The translations under genes and the position numbers were made by a program. From Desulfosporosinus sp. UBA5188 (lineage in GTDB: Bacteria > Bacillota > Desulfitobacteriia > Desulfitobacteriales > Desulfitobacteriaceae): DNA of 17,666 nt. Numbering within the stretch: the first letter of the stretch is position 1; each line of letters begins with the position of its first letter. Location of the stretch: positions 27,522 through 45,187 of the forward strand of contig DHWG01000187.1 in NCBI GenBank assembly GCA_002413075.1, in the 5' to 3' direction. Under the pieces are notes generated by a model. That model saw nothing but the letters and a program-made list of their open reading frames with translations, made no database searches and was not told the origin of the DNA. Below are positions 13,192 to 17,666 of this stretch, piece after piece.

Positions 13192-13761
13192 ATGAATACA
13201 AATCATATGGAAGCGATTCGTGCTGTGTTAAATGATTTGGAACACAAGCAGAAGGCACTTCCTTATCTGGAATTGGACTCGATGATGCTTGCCCAGGTCG
13301 TTGAAGTTGCTAAGAGGGTTAGTCAGAACGACATTAATCCTAACCACGTTCAGAACTGGGTTAGGCGTAAGTATATTCCCCACCCACAGAAGAAACGCTA
13401 CAATCGTGAACAAGTCGCGAATATTCTCCTCATTAATGATTTGCGTGATATTCTTTCGCTAGAAGAGGTGTCTCGTTTGTTAGCCTTTGTGAATGAAAAT
13501 CTTTTGGACACCTCAGACGACCGGATCAACCCAACCAAACTTTATAGGTATTACAGTGAAGTCTTTGATCGGTCCCAGCTGGACTGGCAGAAATCCCTTG
13601 AAGGACTACAGAAGGAAGTTGAGGAGACACTGGTTGGAGAAGAGATGGTAACAGGAGATGGGGAAACCGTTGCGACCACTCTGGTTATTCTAAATTTATT
13701 GGCAAGAGCCAATTTATATAAACAAATTGCTAAGCGGTGGTTAGATAGCCTGGAAACGTGA
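13192..13761 (+). CDS. DUF1836 domain protein, probable MerR-like DNA-binding regulator
   Basis: A 189-aa protein with a winged-helix/MerR-like segment at about residues 48-95 (NPNHVQNWVRRKYIPHPQKK, then RYNREQVANILLINDLRDIL), characteristic of DUF1836 proteins. The helix-turn-helix is followed by a helical C-terminal region with an acidic stretch (LEGLQKEVEETLVGEEMV) and a closing hydrophobic helix. The SD AGGTGAG precedes the ATG by about 4 nt. It is the first gene of the operon, 25 nt before nfeD, behind a perfect-consensus promoter, so autoregulation or regulation of the membrane-microdomain genes is plausible. No ligand is known to me. Complete, no oddities. Confidence 0.75.
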   Translation: MNTNHMEAIRAVLNDLEHKQKALPYLELDSMMLAQVVEVAKRVSQNDINPNHVQNWVRRKYIPHPQKKRYNREQVANILLINDLRDILSLEEVSRLLAFVNENLLDTSDDRINPTKLYRYYSEVFDRSQLDWQKSLEGLQKEVEETLVGEEMVTGDGETVATTLVILNLLARANLYKQIAKRWLDSLET

Positions 13762-13786
13762 AATAGATAGGAAGGAGGAGAGAACT

Positions 13787-14275
13787 GTGCCGCAGAGTAT
13801 AATTATTTCCCTGATTGTGCTCGGAGTTTTCTTGATGGCCCTTGAATTGTTCGTCATCCCTGGCTTTGGGGTCAGTGGAATTCTGGGAATTGCTGCCTTA
13901 ACCACGGGAATATTTTTAGTGACAGACTCGTTACTAGAAGGGGTGCTCTACACGAGTGGCTCGCTGATCCTTTTGGGAATCATTACTTACTGGAGTTTTC
14001 GATCCCCTCGGACTCGGCGATTGTGGCGGAAGTTCACATTAAGTACAAGCCAAACCTTAAAAGGAGGATATGTCGCACCTAAAGTTCAATATGAAACGTA
14101 TCTAGGTCGAGTGGGGGTAGCTCTTACCCAGTTGCGTCCAGCCGGAACAGCGGATTTTGAGGGCGAGCATTTAGATGTTGTGACTGAAGGCGGGTTTATT
14201 GGACGAGGAACTGGGATTAAAGTCATCGCAGTTGAAGGGACTAGGATCATTGTTAGGGAAGAAAAAACATTATAA
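13787..14275 (+). CDS. NfeD-family membrane protein (short form)
   Basis: A 162-aa NfeD1b-type protein: three transmembrane segments at about residues 4-22, 29-47 and 53-70, with the family motif ELFVIPGFGVSGILG between the first two. A cytoplasmic OB-fold domain follows at about 105-160 (GRVGVALTQLRPAGTADFEG, ending GIKVIAVEGTRIIV). Short NfeD proteins partner with flotillin/SPFH proteins, and the gene directly precedes floA. The start is GTG at 13787 with SD AGGAGGAGA upstream. The TAA stop (14273-14275) overlaps the SD used for floA, which favours translational coupling. The N-terminal ClpP-like protease domain of long NfeD is absent, as is normal for this subtype. Confidence 0.88.
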   Translation: MPQSIIISLIVLGVFLMALELFVIPGFGVSGILGIAALTTGIFLVTDSLLEGVLYTSGSLILLGIITYWSFRSPRTRRLWRKFTLSTSQTLKGGYVAPKVQYETYLGRVGVALTQLRPAGTADFEGEHLDVVTEGGFIGRGTGIKVIAVEGTRIIVREEKTL

Positions 14276-14307
14276 GGAGGTGAAGCTCGGTTACGGCCGA
14301 GCACTAT
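14274..14307 (+). promoter_or_regulatory. floA translation initiation region with hairpin between SD and start codon
   Basis: The strong SD AAGGAGG (14274-14280) lies 27 nt from the ATG at 14308, far outside the usual 5-10 nt. Between them GCTCGG (14285-14290) pairs with CCGAGC (14297-14302), extendable by one U-G pair around a UACG tetraloop. Folding would bring the SD and ATG to an effective distance of about 9 nt. The in-frame stop TGA at 14281 excludes a longer ORF, and no ATG, GTG or TTG lies in frame between the two. Confidence 0.75.
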
Positions 14308-15306
14308 ATGAACACATTAGTTGTGCCGTTGGTGATAATTTTTCTTGTCTTTGTACTCTTGAGCGTGCTTCTTTCTTTTATCCCCGTGGGACTCTGGATT
14401 TCGGCTCTAGCAGCTGGGGTTGATGTCGGGATTTTCAACTTGGTCGGTATGCGTTTACGCCGAGTGGTTCCGTCGAAAATCGTGAATCCTTTGATTAAGG
14501 GACATAAAGCAGGTTTGGCAATTACGACAGACCAGCTTGAAGCCCACTATCTGGCAGGCGGAAATGTCGATAGAGTCGTTAATGCTTTAATTGCGGCAGA
14601 ACGCGCAGCAATTCCGTTACCATTTGAACGGGCAGCAGCCATTGATCTGGCAGGGCGAGATGTTCTTCAAGCCGTCCAGATGTCCGTGAACCCGAAAGTC
14701 ATTGAAACTCCGGTGGTATCAGCCGTAGCGCAAAATGGAATTGAGCTTAGAGTTAAAGCCAAGGTCACTGTGCGCGCCAATATTGATCGACTGGTTGGTG
14801 GTGCTGGTGAAGAAACGATTATTGCCCGCGTTGGGGAAGGCATTGTCACGAGTATTGGGTCTTCAGCATCTCATAAAGATGTCTTGGAAAAGCCAGAATT
14901 TATTTCTCATACAGTTTTAGCGAAAGGATTGGATGCGGGGACAGCGTTCGAGATTCTATCTATTGACATGGCGGATGTCGATGTAGGTAAAAATATCGGA
15001 GCTCAGCTTCAGATGGACCAAGCCGAAGCGGACAAACGTATTGCCCAAGCTAAAGCAGAGGAACGGCGGGCGATGGCCGTTGCAAAAGAACAAGAAATGA
15101 AAGCAGCGGTCCAAGAAATGCGTGCCAAGGTTGTGGAAGCAGAAGCAGAAGTCCCCAGAGCGATGGCTCAGGCTCTGCGTGAAGGAAAACTAGGTGTTAT
15201 GGACTATTACAACATGCAAAATATTATGGCGGACACCCAGATGAGAGGAAACATTGCTCAGACGGGTAAAACGGAGTTAGGCAATGATAGCCTAACGAAG
15301 AAGTAG
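14308..15306 (+). CDS. floA: Flotillin-like protein FloA
   Basis: A 332-aa scaffold protein of functional membrane microdomains, colinear with Bacillus FloA (about 331 aa). An N-terminal hydrophobic anchor (about 3-37) ends in the conserved PVGLWISALAAGV. The SPFH-like domain carries VGMRLRRVVP, GLAITTDQLEAHYLAGGNVD, AAIDLAGRDVLQAVQMSVNP, VTVRANIDRLVGGAGEETI and LDAGTAFEILSIDMADVDVG. An Ala/Glu-rich coiled coil follows (about 235-295, AEADKRIAQAKAEERRAMAV), then the conserved MAQALREGKLGVMDYYN. The ATG at 14308 is supported by alignment of the N-terminus with B. subtilis FloA recalled from memory. It follows nfeD by 32 nt and precedes the 177-aa gene by 8 nt, so it is operonic. The unusual initiation region is listed separately. 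Confidence 0.96.
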   Translation: MNTLVVPLVIIFLVFVLLSVLLSFIPVGLWISALAAGVDVGIFNLVGMRLRRVVPSKIVNPLIKGHKAGLAITTDQLEAHYLAGGNVDRVVNALIAAERAAIPLPFERAAAIDLAGRDVLQAVQMSVNPKVIETPVVSAVAQNGIELRVKAKVTVRANIDRLVGGAGEETIIARVGEGIVTSIGSSASHKDVLEKPEFISHTVLAKGLDAGTAFEILSIDMADVDVGKNIGAQLQMDQAEADKRIAQAKAEERRAMAVAKEQEMKAAVQEMRAKVVEAEAEVPRAMAQALREGKLGVMDYYNMQNIMADTQMRGNIAQTGKTELGNDSLTKK

Positions 15307-15314
15307 GTGGGATC

Positions 15315-15848
15315 ATGGGGATCTTCACCTATGTCATTATCATTTGGGCTATTTATAAGTTGATTACCTCATTGGTAACTAAGAAGGGCACGATGAAAAC
15401 CCCGCGAAATCTCGCTGATTCATTAAAACTGCCTGAGGGCAGCTCAATAAGAGAGGTTATCCAGGGAATATCCCGCGGAACGTGGCGAGAACAGCTAAAA
15501 CAAGCTATGGAAAATGGTTCGTATCAAGCGGGATCCTTGAAATCACCTAAACCTATGGCGTTAGAGGAACCCGAGGCTTATTATGTTGAAACTGAAGGAA
15601 CCCAAGGCATTGAGGGAACCCAGGGAACCGAAGGAACCAGTGAATACGTGGGAATACTTGGAGCAGAGGCCTATAAGAGTATTGATCTGGTTCCCAGTGA
15701 GGAAATGTCTAGGAACCGCACGGAGCAGGGAATTATGGGTGGCTTTCGTCTTCCTGTGACGGAAAAAGACCTCGTCCAAGGGGTAATGTGGGCAGAAATT
15801 TTAGGAAAACCTAGAGCAATGCATCCCTATAGAGGACCTCGAACTTAG
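15315..15848 (+). CDS. Small membrane-anchored hypothetical protein with EGT repeats, floA-linked
   Basis: A 177-aa protein of unknown function at the end of the floA operon. The ATG at 15315 is 8 nt after floA; the SD is AGGTGGG with about 3 nt spacing, somewhat tight. Residues 3-21 are hydrophobic (IFTYVIIIWAIYKLITSLV), suggesting an N-terminal anchor, followed by a basic stretch (TKKGTMKTPR) and an amphipathic region. Residues 93-109 hold a short tandem repeat, TEGTQGIEGTQGTEGTS, encoded by near-identical 9- and 15-base units. The C-terminus has a conserved-looking module DLVQGVMWAEILGKPRAMHP (153-171) ending in YRGPRT. I recognise no named family. Position suggests a flotillin/NfeD accessory or microdomain client; this is inference. 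Confidence 0.6.
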   Translation: MGIFTYVIIIWAIYKLITSLVTKKGTMKTPRNLADSLKLPEGSSIREVIQGISRGTWREQLKQAMENGSYQAGSLKSPKPMALEEPEAYYVETEGTQGIEGTQGTEGTSEYVGILGAEAYKSIDLVPSEEMSRNRTEQGIMGGFRLPVTEKDLVQGVMWAEILGKPRAMHPYRGPRT

Positions 15849-15869
15849 AGAAAGAAATTTATAAATCTC

Positions 15870-15907
15870 AAAAGGCTTGAACCATTTCTTAGTGGTTTAA
15901 GCCTTTT
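15870..15907. terminator. Shared terminator between the floA operon and the chemoreceptor gene
   Basis: AAAAGGCTTGAACCA (15870-15884) pairs with TGGTTTAAGCCTTTT (15893-15907) with one wobble pair and an 8-nt loop. It has T-runs on both strands and lies 21 nt after the plus-strand gene and 8 nt beyond the minus-strand stop, so it serves both. Confidence 0.85.
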
Positions 15908-15915
15908 CCTCTCTC

Positions 15916-17634
15916 TTAAATCCTAAAATTGCTAACCCCAGTCTGTAAGCCCTGGGCCAAGTCTGACAGACTCTGACAAGAAAGGTTAATCTGATCGTTA
16001 GAAGCTGTGTATTCGTCAATGGCTGCGGATACGGTGGCTGCTTGGTCAGCTGTTATCTGGCTGACAGCGCTGATATGCTGAACCCCAGAGACAATTTGTT
16101 GGCTGCCGCCCACCATTTGCTGAATGGAAGCGGCAATTCCACACACTTGACCCGAAACTTCATGAACCATCGTCAAAATATCACTGAGGCCAAGACCTGC
16201 GGTGTTTACGACCTTAATTCCATCGTTCACGTAGATCTCTTCCGCGTCTACAGCAGCAACTGCGTGATGGATGTTATCCCTGTTTACTACCACCAAGGTA
16301 GTGATTTGACCAGTCGCTACTTTGGCTTTTTCTGCTAATTTGCGGACCTCTTCAGCCACTACTGAGAAGCCACGTCCATGCTCTCCGGCCCGGGCAGCCT
16401 CAATAGCCGCGTTTAAGGCTAGAAGATTGGTTTGCTCAGTAATACCTGCTATTAGGCGCGCGATATCTGCGATCTGTTCAGAGCCATCAGCCAGTAAGGT
16501 GATGGCTTTTTTAACAACTTGAGTACCCTTACTGATATTGGTCATTTGCTCAACGGCTTGGGTGAGAGCCTTTTGCCCATTCTCCGTCGTTGTAGCCGTT
16601 TTAGTGGTGAGGGCAGTGACGTGATGTCCGGCCTCAGCGACCACCTGAATGTTCACGTTGAGTTGTTCAAGGGCAGCCACAGTTTCGTTCACTGAATTAG
16701 ATTGTTTTTCTGTACCGCCTGCCACCTCCGCTATAGACAGCGCTATTTGGCCGGAGGCACTGGAACTTTGTTCCGTAATAGTTAGGAGCTGGTGAGCAGA
16801 GGCAGCGACGTCTGCCGAGGATTCTGAGACTTTTTTCACCAAGCCTGATAGGCTGTCGGTCATGAGATTAAAAGCCTGTGCGAGTTGTCCCGCTTCGTCT
16901 TTGGAGGTGTTCTTTATTTTAGGGACCCTAAGATTCCCAGACGCAAGCTCTTGGACATTTTTGAGCATTGTTTGCAGAGGTTTGGCGATAGCACGGGCCA
17001 CCAGTGCCCCAATAAGAACTGCCAGAACTGCGGCAATAAGTGGAAATATGAGCAGCAATTTCCCGACCTGGACAAAATTGAGATTCTGGCGGATAATAGT
17101 ACTTTTCGCTTTCTGCGTGCTAAAGTCAACAAGCTCAGGAAGCAACGTATTAATACCCTCTAAATCTTTGGTAGCGTTCAAAGAGAAGTAAGTATAGGCT
17201 CCTTCTTTGTCACCACTGTCCATCAGAGAAGAGACCTTATGCCATTCGTCATTATATTTTTGTATTGCGTCTCTCACATTGGCCAGTTTAGACACTTCCA
17301 AGGGCTCTTTAGCAAGGGGTTCATAGTTGTCGAGTGATTCCTTGATGAGGCCGTTTAGTACAGTGCCCTGAATGACTAAGTTCAGTTTTTTGGAGGGCTC
17401 AACGGGGGCTAAGAGTAGCTCTACATTAACACTACGAAGCATTCGAACATTGGCATTGGCCTCATTGATGAGATTGACAGAAATCAGAGCATTTGAATAG
17501 GCAGCATTCATGGTTTCCTTTGCTTGATTATAAAAATAATACCCCATAAAACTTAACCCTAACATGAAGACGACCATGACAACGACCAATGCATTGATTT
17601 TATAGAAAGTTTTCAAGTTATTGAACCATTTCAT
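15916..17634 (-). CDS. Methyl-accepting chemotaxis protein (4HB-type sensor)
   Basis: A 572-aa transmembrane chemoreceptor. TM1 is at about 14-34 and TM2 at about 190-215, enclosing an all-helical extracytoplasmic sensor of about 155 residues of the four-helix-bundle (4HB_MCP) type. A HAMP linker follows (about 212-267, ending DEAGQLAQAFNLMTDSL) and then the long signalling hairpin. The conserved CheA/CheW-binding tip is at about 397-436, from GITEQTNLLALNAAIEAARA through GEHGRGFSVVAEEVRKLAEK. No C-terminal CheR/CheB pentapeptide is seen; the protein ends SNFRI. The ligand is unknown. The SD AAGGAGGAG lies 8 nt before the ATG. No che gene lies in the window, so it is probably an orphan receptor joining a cluster elsewhere. 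Confidence 0.93.
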   Translation of the reverse strand: MKWFNNLKTFYKINALVVVMVVFMLGLSFMGYYFYNQAKETMNAAYSNALISVNLINEANANVRMLRSVNVELLLAPVEPSKKLNLVIQGTVLNGLIKESLDNYEPLAKEPLEVSKLANVRDAIQKYNDEWHKVSSLMDSGDKEGAYTYFSLNATKDLEGINTLLPELVDFSTQKAKSTIIRQNLNFVQVGKLLLIFPLIAAVLAVLIGALVARAIAKPLQTMLKNVQELASGNLRVPKIKNTSKDEAGQLAQAFNLMTDSLSGLVKKVSESSADVAASAHQLLTITEQSSSASGQIALSIAEVAGGTEKQSNSVNETVAALEQLNVNIQVVAEAGHHVTALTTKTATTTENGQKALTQAVEQMTNISKGTQVVKKAITLLADGSEQIADIARLIAGITEQTNLLALNAAIEAARAGEHGRGFSVVAEEVRKLAEKAKVATGQITTLVVVNRDNIHHAVAAVDAEEIYVNDGIKVVNTAGLGLSDILTMVHEVSGQVCGIAASIQQMVGGSQQIVSGVQHISAVSQITADQAATVSAAIDEYTASNDQINLSCQSLSDLAQGLQTGVSNFRI

Positions 17635-17666
17635 TTACATTACTCCTCCTTGTAAGATAGAGCTAG

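Noticed and set aside
15582..15650. Repeated GGAACC units read as a possible DNA-level iteron or CRISPR-like array
   Set aside because: The units are 9-15 nt, contiguous, in frame and encode EGT repeats inside a gene; there are no spacers.
16322..17191. Plus-strand ORFs of 66-109 aa within the chemoreceptor gene
   Set aside because: They are antisense to continuous HAMP/signalling-domain coding sequence and have no initiation signals.

Overview
The window looks like a chromosomal segment of an anaerobic, low-to-mid GC Firmicute of the Clostridia, most likely the Peptococcaceae (Desulfosporosinus/Desulfitobacterium-like). This is inferred from gene content: a SCIFF-peptide maturase, the WalJ-HtrA pair, an NfeD-FloA flotillin pair behind a DUF1836 regulator, a UgtP/MGDG-synthase-type glycosyltransferase, a clostridial-type GlnRS, and strong purine-rich Shine-Dalgarno (SD) sequences with frequent TTG/GTG starts. 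No phage, CRISPR array, tRNA or rRNA is visible. Most of the window is ordinary housekeeping chromosome. The unusual material lies in the intergenic gaps and in one translation initiation region.

Layout. At 1-766 is the 3' part of the SCIFF radical-SAM maturase. At 805-3638 a promoter leads into a membrane-anchored TPR protein, the metallo-beta-lactamase-fold protein WalJ and an HtrA-type serine protease, closed by a palindromic terminator. At 3702-4219 is a non-housekeeping gap holding a 41-codon minus-strand ORF with a good SD and a run of small hairpins. At 4220-6019 is glnS with its own promoter and a 16-bp-stem terminator. At 6089-6226 is a 45-codon ORF. At 6319-7410 (minus) is a TIGR00300-family protein (ornithine cyclodeaminase / LOR-SDH type), bracketed by two near-identical hairpins. 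At 7547-9199 (minus) is ilvD with a near-perfect sigma-A promoter. At 9472-9951 (minus) is ybaK. At 10023-10078 is a REP-like element. At 10248-11408 is a ugtP-like glycosyltransferase, followed by two adjacent hairpins, one a perfect 42-bp palindrome. At 11694-11927 is a DUF3231 remnant. At 11992-12867 (minus) is a radical-SAM protein with CX4CX2C cluster spacing. At 13095-15907 a perfect-consensus promoter drives a DUF1836 regulator, NfeD, FloA and a small membrane-anchored protein with EGT repeats, ending in a terminator shared with the convergent chemoreceptor gene at 15916-17634 (minus).

How the genes fit together. The TPR-WalJ-HtrA block is an envelope/proteostasis unit. The DUF1836-NfeD-FloA-177aa block is a membrane-microdomain unit in which the last protein may be a flotillin client or accessory. 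glnS, ybaK and ilvD serve translation fidelity and branched-chain amino-acid synthesis. I found no defence, toxin-antitoxin or secondary-metabolite system. The strongest candidate for new biology is the floA initiation region, where the only good SD lies 27 nt upstream of the homology-supported start and a 6-7 bp hairpin with a UACG-type loop sits between them.
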